Part shown: piece after piece, positions 9,524 to 18,289 of the stretch
How the letters are laid out: each line of letters begins with the position of its first letter
Numbering within the stretch: position 1 is the first letter of the stretch
Source: Glycomyces sp. TRM65418
Lineage (GTDB): Bacteria; Actinomycetota; Actinomycetes; Mycobacteriales; Micromonosporaceae
Assembly: GCF_019710475.1 (NCBI RefSeq)
Contig: NZ_JAJFAX010000008.1
Location: 172,623-236,622 of the forward strand
DNA length: 64,000 bases
Direction of reading: 5' to 3'
Translations under genes and position numbers: made by a program
The notes under the pieces: generated by a model
What the model was told of the DNA's origin: nothing
Seen by the model: only the letters and a program-made list of their open reading frames with translations
Databases searched by the model: none

Positions 9524-11158
9524 CTAACCCTTCTTGACGCGCTTGACGGTCTCGACGTCGACGTCGCCCTCGAGGGCTTCTTCGGCGGCGTCGGTCACGT
9601 TCAGGTCGTCGGCGTTGGCCTTGAACATCTGCTTGAACTTGGCGATGGCGCGCTTGAGGGTGTCCTCGATGTCGCCGGCCACCTTGTCCTTGCCCGCGTT
9701 GAGCTGGGCGACGACGTCCTTGTGGTTCGAGCGCATGTAGGAGAGGAACTCGTCCTCGAAGCGGCGGATCTCGCCGACCGGGACGTCGTCGAGCGAACCC
9801 GAGACGCCCGCCCAGATCGAGATGGTCTCCTCGCCCATGGGCAGCGGCGCGGCGACGCCCTGCTTGAGCAGCTCGACCATGCGGAGACCGCGCTCCAGCT
9901 GCGCCTTCGACGCGGCGTCCAGGTCGGACGCGAAAGCCGCGAAGGCCTCCAGGTCACGGTACTGGGCCAGGTCCAGACGCAGCGAGCCCGCGACCGAGCG
10001 CATGCCCTTGGTCTGCGCGGCGCCGCCGACACGGGAGACGGACGTACCGACGTTGATCGCCGGACGCACACCCGAGTTGAACAGGCCCTCTTCGAGGAAG
10101 ACCTGGCCGTCGGTGATCGAGATGACGTTGGTCGGGATGAACTGCGAGATGTCGCCGGCCTTGGTCTCGATGATCGGCAGACCCGTCAGCGAACCGCCGC
10201 CGAGCTCGTCGGAGAGCTTCGCGCAGCGCTCCAGCAGGCGGGAGTGCAGGTAGAAGACGTCACCGGGGAAGGCCTCGCGGCCCGGAGGGCGACGCAGCAG
10301 CAGCGACACGGTGCGGTAGGCCTCGGCCTGCTTCGACAGGTCGTCGAAGACGATGAGGACGTGCTTGCCGCCGTACATCCAGTGCTGGCCGATGGCCGAA
10401 CCGGTGTAGGGCGCCAGGTACTTCAGGCCCGCGGGCTCGTCGGCGTTGGCCGCCACGATGGTCGTGTACTCCATCGCGCCGTGCTCTTCGAGCATGCCCT
10501 TGATGCCGGCGACGGTGGAGCCCTTCTGGCCGACCGCGACGTAGATGCAGCGCAGCTGCTTGTTCGGGTCGCCGGACTCCCAGTTGGCCCGCTGGTTGAT
10601 GATCGTGTCGATCGCGACCTGCGTCTTGCCGGTCTTGCGGTCGCCGATGATCAGCTGGCGCTGGCCGCGCCCGATCGGGGTCATCGAGTCGATGGCCTTG
10701 ATGCCGGTCTCGACCGGCTCGAACACCGACTGGCGGTCGATGACGTTCGGGGCCTGCGCCTCGAGTTCGCGCTCGCCCTCGGCCTCGATCGGGCCGAGGT
10801 CGTCGATGGGGTTGCCCAGCGCGTCGACGACACGGCCGAGGAACTTGTCGCCCACCGGCACGGAGAGGACCTTGCCGGTGCGCTTGACGGTCTGGCCCTC
10901 GCCGACCTTGACCGGGTCGCCCAGGAGGACGGCGCCGATCTCGCGGACGTCGAGGTTCAGGGCCAGGCCCATCACGCCGCCTTCGAACTCCAGGAGCTCG
11001 TTGGCCATGGCCGAGGGGAGGCCCTCGACGACGGCGATGCCGTCGCCGGCGCTGGTCACGGTACCGACCTCTTCGCGGGTGATCTCCGGCCGGTAGGACG
11101 AGACGTAGGCGTCGAGCGCGCTGCGAATCTCGTCTGAGGAGATGGTCAATTCAGCCAT
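9524..11158 (-). CDS. atpA: F1Fo ATP synthase subunit alpha
   Basis: The 544-residue regulatory nucleotide-binding subunit has Walker A GDRKTGKT (172-179), the [15 protein letters not shown] segment, and the [15 protein letters not shown] signature (about 363-377). It forms F1 with beta. Compared with the roughly 510 residues of enteric alpha it carries a C-terminal extension of about 30 residues (ending in VKRVKKG), a known mycobacterial/actinobacterial feature that in mycobacteria suppresses ATP hydrolysis; the same role here is inference. It lies 34 bases after atpH and two bases before atpG. Confidence 0.98.
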   Translation of the reverse strand: MAELTISSDEIRSALDAYVSSYRPEITREEVGTVTSAGDGIAVVEGLPSAMANELLEFEGGVMGLALNLDVREIGAVLLGDPVKVGEGQTVKRTGKVLSVPVGDKFLGRVVDALGNPIDDLGPIEAEGERELEAQAPNVIDRQSVFEPVETGIKAIDSMTPIGRGQRQLIIGDRKTGKTQVAIDTIINQRANWESGDPNKQLRCIYVAVGQKGSTVAGIKGMLEEHGAMEYTTIVAANADEPAGLKYLAPYTGSAIGQHWMYGGKHVLIVFDDLSKQAEAYRTVSLLLRRPPGREAFPGDVFYLHSRLLERCAKLSDELGGGSLTGLPIIETKAGDISQFIPTNVISITDGQVFLEEGLFNSGVRPAINVGTSVSRVGGAAQTKGMRSVAGSLRLDLAQYRDLEAFAAFASDLDAASKAQLERGLRMVELLKQGVAAPLPMGEETISIWAGVSGSLDDVPVGEIRRFEDEFLSYMRSNHKDVVAQLNAGKDKVAGDIEDTLKRAIAKFKQMFKANADDLNVTDAAEEALEGDVDVETVKRVKKG

Positions 11159-11192
11159 CTGAACGTTTCCCTTTCTGTTGATACCGGCTGGA

Positions 11193-12014
11193 TCAGCGTC
11201 CGGCCAAGGCTTGGCGGGCTTCGTCGAGGCGACGCGAGACGGAACCGTCCCACAGGTCCGAGCCCACTTGCACCCGGATGCCCCCGACGATCGCGGGGTC
11301 GACGGTGACCTTGAGGGCCACCGGGCGGCCGTAGACCAAGCTGAGCTTGGCGGCGAGCTGGCGCTCCCCGGCCTCGTCGAGCGGCTTCGCGACGGTCACG
11401 TAGGCCACGGACTCGTCGCGGGCCGCCGCGGCGGCCTCGACCAGGTGGGCCAGCGAGGCGTGGAAGCTGCGTCCGCCGATGCCGTGGCACGAGGCGGCCG
11501 CGAGCTTCACCGTCACCGGTTCGGCCTTGCCGGCGAGCAGGCCCTCGACCAGCCCGGCCCGGCCCTTCGGGTCGGAACCCGTAGCGCCCAGGACCGAGCT
11601 CAGCTCGGCGTCGCCGTCGACGAGCCGTCCGAAGCGGAACAGCTCGTCTTCCACGTTCGCCAGCGAACCGTCCTTCTCGGCGGCGAGCAGCAGCGCCTTG
11701 ACGGCGAGCTGCTCGGTGCCGCCGACCAGTTCGGACGGCGTGCCCCAGCGACCGCGCACCAGCGCGGCCACCACGTCGGCCGCGAGCGCGCCCACTTCGT
11801 CGGCGAGAAGCCGCCGGACCAGGCCCTCCCGGTCGTCCGCCGCACGGGCGGGGTCGGACAGGGCGCGACGCAGCCGAGGCTGGTCGACGAGGAACCGCGT
11901 CACTCCCAGCAGCTGATCGCCGCACTCGGTGAGCTGCTCGGCCGAGGCGCTGGAGGCGGCGGCCTCCAGCACGGCCCGGCCGGCCTCGATGCTTTCGCGT
12001 CCAGTCGTCGACAT
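11193..12014 (-). CDS. atpH: F1Fo ATP synthase subunit delta
   Basis: The 273-residue delta subunit of the peripheral stalk is about 95 residues longer than the E. coli protein, as usual for actinobacteria. The conserved OSCP/delta C-terminal region is visible: [19 protein letters not shown], then [22 protein letters not shown] with the family GG-[IV]-x-[VI]-x-[VI]-GD-like pattern near the end. It links the b subunits to the top of the alpha3beta3 head. Its ATG overlaps the atpF stop by one base. Confidence 0.95.
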   Translation of the reverse strand: MSTTGRESIEAGRAVLEAAASSASAEQLTECGDQLLGVTRFLVDQPRLRRALSDPARAADDREGLVRRLLADEVGALAADVVAALVRGRWGTPSELVGGTEQLAVKALLLAAEKDGSLANVEDELFRFGRLVDGDAELSSVLGATGSDPKGRAGLVEGLLAGKAEPVTVKLAAASCHGIGGRSFHASLAHLVEAAAAARDESVAYVTVAKPLDEAGERQLAAKLSLVYGRPVALKVTVDPAIVGGIRVQVGSDLWDGSVSRRLDEARQALAGR

Positions 12015-12556
12015 CAGCGCGCTCCGCTCGTCTCGGCCGTGTCGTCCGCGATCTGCGCCAGGAACTGGTCGACGGTCGCGGTCGTGTCGGCGTCGCCGGC
12101 GAGGCGCTGGCCGATGATCTTTCCGGCCAGGTCGACGGCCAGGTTGCCGACCTCGCTGCGCAGTTCGCGGACGAGCTGCTGGCGAGAGGCCTCGACCTGC
12201 GCGTGGCCCGCCGCGATGATGCGGTTGGCCTCTTCACGCGCGGAGACGAGGATCTCCTCCTTGGCTGCCACGGCGTCGGCACGAGCCTCGTCGCGGATCG
12301 CGGCGGCCTCTTCCTGCGCGGTGGCGAGCTTGCGTCGGTATTCCTCGAGCGTCTGGTTGGCCTCTTCTTGAGCCCGCTCAGCCCGCTCGATGCCGCCTTC
12401 GATCGCGTCGACTCGTGCCTCGAACGTCTTCTCCATGCGGGGGAAGACGAACTTGATGAGCACGAAGCACAGCAGACCGAAGGCGATCGCCCCGACCAGC
12501 ATTTCCTGCCAGATCGGGAAGAGGATGCCGGCTCCTCCTTCGGCGGCGTGAATCAT
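12014..12556 (-). CDS. atpF: F1Fo ATP synthase subunit b
   Basis: The 180-residue protein has one N-terminal membrane helix (about 11-36, LFPIWQEMLVGAIAFGLLCF) followed by a long charged amphipathic helix (about 45-155) rich in Ala, Glu and Arg, which is the right-handed coiled-coil peripheral stalk. It lies 18 bases after atpE and overlaps atpH. In mycobacteria b is fused with delta; here the two are separate genes, although delta is long. Confidence 0.95.
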   Translation of the reverse strand: MIHAAEGGAGILFPIWQEMLVGAIAFGLLCFVLIKFVFPRMEKTFEARVDAIEGGIERAERAQEEANQTLEEYRRKLATAQEEAAAIRDEARADAVAAKEEILVSAREEANRIIAAGHAQVEASRQQLVRELRSEVGNLAVDLAGKIIGQRLAGDADTTATVDQFLAQIADDTAETSGAR

Positions 12557-12574
12557 GATGACTCCCTTGAAGGG

Positions 12575-12790
12575 TTAGTTGGCCCCGCCGATGGCGAAGG
12601 CGAGAACGAGGCCGAACAGCGCCAGAACCTCGACGAGGGCGAAGCCCATGAACAGCATCGGACGGGTGATGCCGGCCGACTCGGGCTGACGCGCGGTGGC
12701 GGTGATCCACGCGGCGAAGATGAGGGCAACACCGATACCGGGGCCGATCGCAGCGAGACCGTAACCGATGACGTTGACGGAGCCTTCCAT
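12575..12790 (-). CDS. atpE: F1Fo ATP synthase subunit c
   Basis: The 71-residue hairpin of two membrane helices has the polar loop ARQPES between them. The ion-carrying carboxylate is Glu in FALVEVLALFGLVLAF on helix two. The residue after the carboxylate is hydrophobic (Val) rather than Ser/Thr, and helix one lacks the Gln ligand used by sodium-type rings, so a proton-driven ring is expected. It lies 95 bases downstream of atpB and 18 bases upstream of atpF. Confidence 0.97.
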   Translation of the reverse strand: MEGSVNVIGYGLAAIGPGIGVALIFAAWITATARQPESAGITRPMLFMGFALVEVLALFGLVLAFAIGGAN

Positions 12791-12885
12791 CAGGTTTTCT
12801 CCTAGGTGTCAGCGTGGCGTGACCGTCACGCGCACGATGTGTTCAATTGCGAAATCTGTGAAAAGTGGGGTGGAACTCGGCGGGC

Positions 12886-13707
12886 CTAGTGCTCGTCTGC
12901 GAGGGACCCCTGGATGTACATGCCGGTCAGGAGGGTGAACACGTACGCCTGGAGCAGGATGACGATGAGTTCGAAGAACGTCATCGCGATGCCCATGGCG
13001 AACGAGAAGACCGACAGGCCTTGGATGAGCAGGTTGCCGGAGTTCAGCATCTCGAAGCCGCCGAGGATGAACACCAGCAGGATGAGGTGGCCGGCGAACA
13101 TGTTCGCGAAGAGCCGCAGAGCGAGGGTGACCGGCCGCAGGATGATGTTCTGCAGGAACTCGATCGGAATGAGCAGCGGGTAGATGAACCCGGGGGCGCC
13201 CGGGGGCACGCAGGTCATCTTGAAGAACTTCACGAGTCCGTGCTGCTTGATGCCGATCCACATGTAGATCGCCCACGAGAGCACCGCGAGCGTCGCCGGG
13301 AAGGCGATGTGGGCGTTCGGGGAGATCTGGATGCCGGGGACGATGGCCCAGAAGTTCATGAAGAGGATGAAGAGGAACAGCGTCGCGAGGTACGGGGCGA
13401 AGCGCACGCCGTCCTTCTTGCCCATGAGGTCGATGGCGACGGTGTTCCGGATGAAGCCGTAGGCGGTCTCGGCCAGCCACTGCTTCTTGGTGGGGACGAT
13501 CTGGGGTTTGCGGTAGGCCCACAGGAAGAAGGCGATGAGGATCGCGACCGTCGCCCAGACCGCGAAGGTCAGGGTGGTGAACATGTGGGCGAGGGCGGTG
13601 TCGCTGAGCCCGGAGAACCAGTCCGCGAAGTCAAAGCTGTGAATACCGGGCGGGAAGTGGGAGTCCCCTTCGGCCAGCACGATGGCTGAGTCGGTCACGC
13701 GAGCCAC
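12886..13707 (-). CDS. atpB: F1Fo ATP synthase subunit a
   Basis: The 273-residue membrane protein has five to six hydrophobic helices. The essential arginine of the proton channel is in TLALRLFANMFAGH (about 190-203). The family motifs FILFMNFWAIVPG and IEFLQNIILRP are present. The 95 bases to atpE contain no clear hairpin. It is the first core gene of the leftward operon, preceded by the AtpZ-like gene. Confidence 0.97.
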   Translation of the reverse strand: MARVTDSAIVLAEGDSHFPPGIHSFDFADWFSGLSDTALAHMFTTLTFAVWATVAILIAFFLWAYRKPQIVPTKKQWLAETAYGFIRNTVAIDLMGKKDGVRFAPYLATLFLFILFMNFWAIVPGIQISPNAHIAFPATLAVLSWAIYMWIGIKQHGLVKFFKMTCVPPGAPGFIYPLLIPIEFLQNIILRPVTLALRLFANMFAGHLILLVFILGGFEMLNSGNLLIQGLSVFSFAMGIAMTFFELIVILLQAYVFTLLTGMYIQGSLADEH

Positions 13708-13732
13708 GCCTCTCAGTCAGTGTCGGTCAAAT

Positions 13733-13951
13733 TTACGGCGACATCTGCTTGATGAGCAGGTACATTCCCGCTCCAGCACCGACAAGCATCCCTACCAGGA
13801 GCCCGACTCTGGGCAGATCGAGCCACAGGTCGACGAGAAATCCGAGACCACCCCAGAAGACGATCCCGGAAATGAGATATCCCAGCGCGCGCCAGCCCAT
13901 TTCCGAACCATCAGGCTGCGGCTTGTGGTCAGGGGGGTGTTTGTCGGCCAT
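13733..13951 (-). CDS. AtpZ/AtpI-family small membrane protein
   Basis: The 72-residue protein begins at ATG 13949-13951 with a hydrophilic Lys/Pro/His-rich segment, then two membrane helices (ALGYLISGIVFWGGLGFLVD and RVGLLVGMLVGAGAGMYLLI). The glycine-rich second helix and the position directly before atpB are typical of AtpZ/AtpI proteins, which help c-ring assembly or carry divalent cations. A longer upstream frame exists, but the ATG matches the family and avoids a hydrophilic out-of-family extension. Confidence 0.82.
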   Translation of the reverse strand: MADKHPPDHKPQPDGSEMGWRALGYLISGIVFWGGLGFLVDLWLDLPRVGLLVGMLVGAGAGMYLLIKQMSP

Positions 13952-14044
13952 GTCGAGCTGAACTCTAACAGCTACTACACAGGAACTGCCCAGCGGGTTC
14001 GCTGAGATGAGCGCCATCCGTGCGCGTTTGTCAACCTCAGCGAA

Positions 14045-14070
14045 ACACGGCATGTCGCATGGTGCCGTGT
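14045..14070. terminator. Hairpin between the AtpI-like gene and the AtpZ-atp operon
   Basis: Arms ACACGGCA (14045-14052) and TGCCGTGT (14063-14070) pair perfectly around a 10-base loop, 17 bases after the stop of the AtpI-like gene on the minus strand. A second inverted repeat (TTCGCTGAG at 13998-14006 and CTCAGCGAA at 14036-14044) lies next to it. These could attenuate read-through from the upstream operon or structure the atp leader. There is no T-tract. Confidence 0.45.
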
Positions 14071-14086
14071 GGCGCGACCCGATGGA

Positions 14087-14488
14087 TCAGGGGCGCCGCT
14101 CCAACTCGATGTAGGGGATTTTCGCTTTGTAGGCCCAGACAACCTGGGCGGCGAGCCACGCGACGGCGCCCCCGATGATGCCGAACGCGAACGGCGTCAA
14201 CGCGTCGGGCAGCAGGGCCCGCACGGCCGCCAGCGCCGCGAAGGCGATGCCCAGTTTCACTGCATACGTGATCAACGCCATAGGGAGAGTGAGACGCAGG
14301 TCTATTTTCTCGGCCCACGCGACCGCCCACACCGAACCTGCGAACCCCAACGCCGCCAACGCTACTCCCGCCGGCGCCGCCCATGCGCCGGTCCCGCCGG
14401 ACGTGATCCCTCCGACGACGGCGGCGACGACCGCCGCGATCCCCGCGACGGCGAAGCACGGCTTCAGGAATCCCCTGGCGGTCTTCAC
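14087..14488 (-). CDS. ATP synthase I-like four-helix membrane protein
   Basis: From GTG 14486-14488 the protein has 133 residues with four predicted membrane helices (about 12-30, 36-56, 67-88, 96-118) and a short basic/acidic tail. A GTYAVK-like LITYAVKLGIAFAAL segment in helix three and its place just upstream of the atp operon are typical of AtpI-type proteins in actinobacteria. The sequence is divergent, so the family call is tentative. The GTG overlaps the phosphatase stop (GTGA), so it is translated with the upstream genes rather than starting the atp operon cleanly. Confidence 0.7.
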   Translation of the reverse strand: MKTARGFLKPCFAVAGIAAVVAAVVGGITSGGTGAWAAPAGVALAALGFAGSVWAVAWAEKIDLRLTLPMALITYAVKLGIAFAALAAVRALLPDALTPFAFGIIGGAVAWLAAQVVWAYKAKIPYIELERRP

Positions 14489-15036
14489 CGCGCCCCTTGG
14501 AGCGCGGTGGCGACGGGCTTGAGGGCGTCCTCGAGTTGGGAGGCGACCTGGCTGAAGGCGTTCCGGCCCATCCCCCACGGGTCGGCCAGGTCGAGCTCGT
14601 CGTAGTCCCCGCGGCGCTCGTCGGCCGCGGCGACCAGGGCCTTGCCGCGGGTCGCGACGTCGCCGTCGGGCAGCTCGGGGATCAGGTCGGCGGCCATGCG
14701 CCCGAAGGATCGCACCAGGAAGGTCTTCCCGATCGCCTCGGGGAAGCGGTCGGCGAGGTACTCCAGGTGGCCGATCGTGGCGACGAGGACGAGGTCCGAC
14801 GCCTCGACGTGGGCGCGCTCGACGTGGCGGGCCTTGAAGCCCTCGCAGTCGTAACCGCGCGCTTCGAGCTCGTCCATCGAGGTCGTGTGCATGCCTTCGC
14901 CGTCGTGGTAGGCCGAGATGCCCGCACCGTGGTTGAACACGTCCTCGCCGGTGAGCCCGTCGAGGATGCGCTCGGACATCGGTGACCGGCAGATGTTGCC
15001 GGTGCACACGTGCAGGACGGTGAACGGCGCGATCAC
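14485..15036 (-). CDS. Low-molecular-weight protein-tyrosine-phosphatase
   Basis: The 183-residue protein has the P-loop VCTGNICRSPM with nucleophile Cys11 and Arg17 (CX5R-S), and a later DLADPWGMG segment supplying the general-acid Asp-Pro. These are the hallmarks of LMW-PTP/ArsC-like phosphatases; the cytosolic enzyme dephosphorylates phosphotyrosine proteins, often bacterial tyrosine kinases that control exopolysaccharide. No kinase gene is adjacent. Start and stop overlap neighbouring genes by four bases (GTGA both sides), so it is part of the prfA-prmC-tsaC chain. Confidence 0.88.
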   Translation of the reverse strand: MIAPFTVLHVCTGNICRSPMSERILDGLTGEDVFNHGAGISAYHDGEGMHTTSMDELEARGYDCEGFKARHVERAHVEASDLVLVATIGHLEYLADRFPEAIGKTFLVRSFGRMAADLIPELPDGDVATRGKALVAAADERRGDYDELDLADPWGMGRNAFSQVASQLEDALKPVATALQGAR

Positions 15037-15797
15037 GCCTGCGCCTCGTCGGCCTTGGTCTCGACGGGCTCGTCGCCGGTCGCCGCCTCGACGGCCTCGG
15101 CCTCGTCCTCCGCCGCCGGGCCGTGGTCGTCCGGGCGCTCGCCGGGGCCGAAGCCGTCGCGGTCGAGCGTCTCGGGCACGATCTTGCGGATCTGCTCCAG
15201 CGACAGGACGCCCTCGCGCAGGATCTGCGGCGGGTGCGCCACGCAGTCCACAATGGTCGAAGGCAGGTTGTCCTCGCTGGGCCCGGCCTCCAGGTACACG
15301 GAGACGTCGGAGCCGAGCTGCGCCTTCGCGTCGGCGGCGGTCTCGGCCGGCGGCTGGCCGTGCTTGTTCGCGGAGGACACGGCCATCGGCCCGGTCTCCT
15401 TGAGCAGCTCGAGCGCGAGCGGGTGCAGCGGCATGCGGACGGCCACCGTGCCGTCGGTGTCGCCGAGGTCCCAGGTCAGCGACGGGGTGTAAGGCACGAC
15501 GACCGTGAGCGGCCCGGGCCAGAACGCCTCGACGAGCTCCTTGGCGGAGGCGGGGAGGTCCGAGGCGATGCCGTCGAGGGCCCGCTTCGAGCCGATGAGC
15601 ACCGGCGGGGCCATGTCGCGGCCGCGGCCCTTCGCGGCCAGGAGCGCCTGCACGGCGGCGTGGTTGAACGCGTCACAGCCGATGCCGTAGACGGTGTCGG
15701 TCGGGATGACGACCAGCCTGCCGCCGGTCACGGCCCTCGCGGCCGACTTCAGCCCGGTGGCGCGGTCCTTGATCTTCCTGCAATTGAACAGCCTCAC
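15033..15797 (-). CDS. tsaC: L-threonylcarbamoyladenylate synthase (Sua5/YciO/YrdC/YwlC)
   Basis: The 254-residue protein starts at GTG 15795-15797. The YrdC fold is evident: GGRLVVIPTDTVYGIGCDA (26-43), KGRGRDMAPPVLIGS (56-70, related to the KxR-P-P signature) and GPMAVSSANKHGQPP (136-150). It makes threonylcarbamoyl-AMP for the t6A37 modification of ANN-decoding tRNAs. A 45-residue acidic C-terminal tail replaces the Sua5 domain of longer homologues. It overlaps prmC and the phosphatase gene by four bases each. Confidence 0.93.
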   Translation of the reverse strand: MRLFNCRKIKDRATGLKSAARAVTGGRLVVIPTDTVYGIGCDAFNHAAVQALLAAKGRGRDMAPPVLIGSKRALDGIASDLPASAKELVEAFWPGPLTVVVPYTPSLTWDLGDTDGTVAVRMPLHPLALELLKETGPMAVSSANKHGQPPAETAADAKAQLGSDVSVYLEAGPSEDNLPSTIVDCVAHPPQILREGVLSLEQIRKIVPETLDRDGFGPGERPDDHGPAAEDEAEAVEAATGDEPVETKADEAQA

Positions 15798-16657
15798 GGC
15801 GACAAGCCTAGCCTTCCCGTCGCGAACCTCGGGCGGCCCGCCAGGTCCTCGTGGTCCACCACATCGGTGAATCCGGTGACCCGCAGGATCTCCGGAGCGG
15901 CCTTCCCGTGCGTGTCGTCGTGCTCGAACGCGAACCAGCCGCCGGGCTTGAGCCAGCGCGCGGCGCGGACGGCCAGCGGCTGGATGACGGCGAGGCCCGC
16001 TTCGGCGGCGTAGACCGCACCGCTCGGGTCGAACTTGACCTCGGGCGCGACCTCGATCTCGAAGGGCACGTAGGGCGGGTTGGCGGTGACCAGGTCCACA
16101 CCGCCGTCGAGCTCGGCGAGGGTCCCCGGGGCGACCGCGTCGGCGAGGACGGGCACCGCGCCGGTGCCGTCGAGGTTCGATTCGAGCCACTCGAAGGCGT
16201 CCGGGTCGATCTCGATCGCCCACACGCGCGTGTCGGGGCGCTCGGTCGCGATGGCGTGCGCGACCGCGCCCGACCCGGAGCACGCGTCGATGACCGTGCC
16301 GCCCTCAGGAAGGCGCGCGAGCGCCCAGTCCACCAGCAGCTCGGTCTCGGGCCGGGGCACGAAGACGCCCGGGCCGACCGCGAGTTCGGCGTAGCGGAAC
16401 GCGGCCGAGCCGGTCAGGTGCTGGAGCGGCACGCGCTGGGCGCGGAGCTCGACGAGCGAGCGGAACTCCGCGAGTCGCTCCTCCTCGGGCGCGTCGGCGA
16501 TGAGCAGGCGCGCCCGTTTGAGGCCGGAGACGTGGGCGGCGAGCAGCTCGGCGTCGTTCCGCGGGGAGTGGACGCCGGAGGCTTCGAGCCGCTTCGCCGC
16601 CTCGGCGATCGCCTGCGGCCAGGTGGTCGTGCGCACGCGGTGCTGGCGGTCGGTCAT
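15794..16657 (-). CDS. prmC: Peptide chain release factor N5-glutamine methyltransferase
   Basis: The 287-residue protein has an N-terminal helical substrate domain (about 12-90), the linker [16 protein letters not shown] (98-113), the SAM-binding loop [16 protein letters not shown] (122-137) and the catalytic NPPY (193-196). It methylates the GGQ glutamine of release factors. It directly follows prfA with a four-base ATGA overlap, the classical RF1-PrmC coupling. Confidence 0.96.
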   Translation of the reverse strand: MTDRQHRVRTTTWPQAIAEAAKRLEASGVHSPRNDAELLAAHVSGLKRARLLIADAPEEERLAEFRSLVELRAQRVPLQHLTGSAAFRYAELAVGPGVFVPRPETELLVDWALARLPEGGTVIDACSGSGAVAHAIATERPDTRVWAIEIDPDAFEWLESNLDGTGAVPVLADAVAPGTLAELDGGVDLVTANPPYVPFEIEVAPEVKFDPSGAVYAAEAGLAVIQPLAVRAARWLKPGGWFAFEHDDTHGKAAPEILRVTGFTDVVDHEDLAGRPRFATGRLGLSP

Positions 16658-17748
16658 GAATCGACGGCGCCGCGGGCCATGCGCTCGGCGCGGTCGGCGG
16701 CGGCGAGGGCGTCGAGGACCTCGTCGAGGGCGCCGTCCATGACCTGGTCGAGGTTGTACGCGGTGAAGCCGACCCGGTGGTCGGTGAGCCGGTTCTGCGG
16801 GAAGTTGTAGGTGCGGATGCGCTCAGAGCGGTCGGCGGTGCGCACCTGCAGGAGCCGGGCCGCACCGGCGGCCGCGGCGGCCTCCTCCTGCTGCTTCGCG
16901 AGCAGGCGGGCGCGGAGCACCCGGATCGCCGCCTCCTTGTTCTGGAGCTGGCTCTTCTCGTTCTGGCTGGTCACGACGACGCCGGTGGGCACGTGGGTCA
17001 GCCGCACCGCCGAGTCGGTGGTGTTGACCGACTGGCCGCCGGGGCCCGACGAGCGGTACACGTCGACGCGCACGTCGTTCATGTTCAGCTCGAAGTCGAC
17101 CTCCTCGGCCTCGGGCATGACGGTGACGGCGGCCGCGGAGGTGTGGACGCGGCCCTGCGACTCGGTCACGGGCACGCGCTGCACGCGGTGGACGCCGCCT
17201 TCGAACTTCATGCGCGACCACACGCCGTTGCCGCCCTCGGGCGTGCCCTTGGTGCGCACGGCGATCGAGGAGTCCTTGATGCCGCCGAGGTCGGTGGGCA
17301 CCATCTCCAGGGTCTCGACGGTCCAGCCCTGACGCTCGAAGTACCGCAGGTACATGCGCATGAGGTCCCCGGCGAACAGGCCCGACTCCTCGCCGCCCGC
17401 GCCGGCCTTGATCTCGATGATCACGTCCTTGGAGTCGTCGGGGTCGCGCGGGACCAGCAGCTCGGCGAGCTTCGACTCCAGCTCGGGGAGCCGCCGCCGG
17501 ATCCGCTCGGCCTCCTCGGCGAACTCCGAGTCCTCGCGCGCGAGTTCTTCGGCGGTCTCCAGGTCGTCCTTGGCCGCCTCGATCTCCGCGGCGGTCTTCG
17601 CGATCGGCGAGAGCTCGGCGTAGCGGCGCCCGACGCGCCGCGCCTGAGCCTGGTCGGCGTGCAGGGCGGGGTCGCCCATCTGCGCCTCGAGGTCCTTGTA
17701 CTCGGCGAGCAGCGAGGCCAGGCGGTTGTCGGCGGCGGTCGTCATCAC
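16654..17748 (-). CDS. prfA: Peptide chain release factor 1
   Basis: The 364-residue RF1 has the GGQ loop [17 protein letters not shown] (GGQ 237-239) for peptidyl-tRNA hydrolysis and the PVT tripeptide (193-195, [10 protein letters not shown]) that reads UAA/UAG, which marks it as RF1 rather than RF2. Length is normal. It begins a tight five-gene chain (prfA, prmC, tsaC, phosphatase, AtpI-like) with ATGA/GTGA overlaps throughout. Two in-frame ATG codons start the gene; the second is an equally good start. Confidence 0.97.
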   Translation of the reverse strand: MMTTAADNRLASLLAEYKDLEAQMGDPALHADQAQARRVGRRYAELSPIAKTAAEIEAAKDDLETAEELAREDSEFAEEAERIRRRLPELESKLAELLVPRDPDDSKDVIIEIKAGAGGEESGLFAGDLMRMYLRYFERQGWTVETLEMVPTDLGGIKDSSIAVRTKGTPEGGNGVWSRMKFEGGVHRVQRVPVTESQGRVHTSAAAVTVMPEAEEVDFELNMNDVRVDVYRSSGPGGQSVNTTDSAVRLTHVPTGVVVTSQNEKSQLQNKEAAIRVLRARLLAKQQEEAAAAAGAARLLQVRTADRSERIRTYNFPQNRLTDHRVGFTAYNLDQVMDGALDEVLDALAAADRAERMARGAVDS

Positions 17749-17789
17749 GATTCCTTAAAGAGAGCGGTTCCGGAGCACTTCGGGGAATG

Positions 17790-17829
17790 AAAAAACGCAG
17801 CGCCCGCGTCATACGACACGAGCGCTGCG
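17790..17829 (-). terminator. Intrinsic terminator of rpmE with U-tract
   Basis: On the minus strand the arms CGCAGCGC (17822-17829) and GCGCTGCG (17796-17803) pair, with partial pairing continuing inwards to a short loop, and six T residues follow (plus-strand A at 17790-17795). It lies nine bases after the rpmE stop. A canonical T-tract terminator is uncommon in this GC-rich window. Confidence 0.85.
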
Positions 17830-17837
17830 CGACAAAG

Positions 17838-18068
17838 CTACTTGCCGGCCTCAGTCTTCTCCTGGGTCTTGGCGTAGCGGGCCTTGAACTTGGCCACGCG
17901 ACCGCCGGTGTCGAGGATGCGCTGCTTGCCGGTGTAGAACGGGTGGCACTTGTTGCAGGTCGCAGCCTGGATCTTGCCACTGGTCACCGTCGAACGGGTG
18001 GTGAACGCGTTCCCGCAGGAACAGGTCACCTCGGTGACGACGTACTCAGGGTGGATCCCGTCTTTCAT
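17838..18068 (-). CDS. rpmE: 50S ribosomal protein L31 (zinc-ribbon type)
   Basis: The 76-residue protein keeps the C+ form of L31: Cys16 and Cys18 in TCSCGNAF and Cys38 and Cys41 in [11 protein letters not shown] form the zinc site. It belongs to the large subunit's central protuberance and bridge B1b. ATG at 18066-18068 is preceded by GGGAAG on the minus strand. It is monocistronic between the rho and prfA transcription units, each closed by a hairpin. Confidence 0.96.
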   Translation of the reverse strand: MKDGIHPEYVVTEVTCSCGNAFTTRSTVTSGKIQAATCNKCHPFYTGKQRILDTGGRVAKFKARYAKTQEKTEAGK

Positions 18069-18250
18069 GACTTCCCTTTCTCTGGGTCGCCGGGTCGGCT
18101 GCCGCGCCGCTGCGTCGATCGCCAGCGTCGCGTTCACCGTGAACCGGTACCGCATCGGGCCCTCGAGGGCTCTTCTGGATCCATGGCACGGCCCGGAAGC
18201 GTCACCATGGCGGGGTGCGCGACCTGCGCACCGACATTCAATATTAGGGC

Positions 18251-18281
18251 GTGAGGCCGCTCTCAGCCAGAGCGGCCTCAC
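18251..18281 (-). terminator. Hairpin terminator of rho
   Basis: Arms GTGAGGCCGCTCT (18251-18263) and AGAGCGGCCTCAC (18269-18281) pair perfectly around a five-base loop, starting nine bases after the rho stop. No T-tract follows. The remaining 180 bases to rpmE hold the rpmE promoter region but no clear motif. Confidence 0.8.
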
Positions 18282-18289
18282 ACTCACCG

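Noticed and set aside
9722..11137. A 471-codon rightward open frame antisense to atpA
   Set aside because: Same artefact: low-complexity His/Arg/Asp/Leu composition and no recognisable domain.
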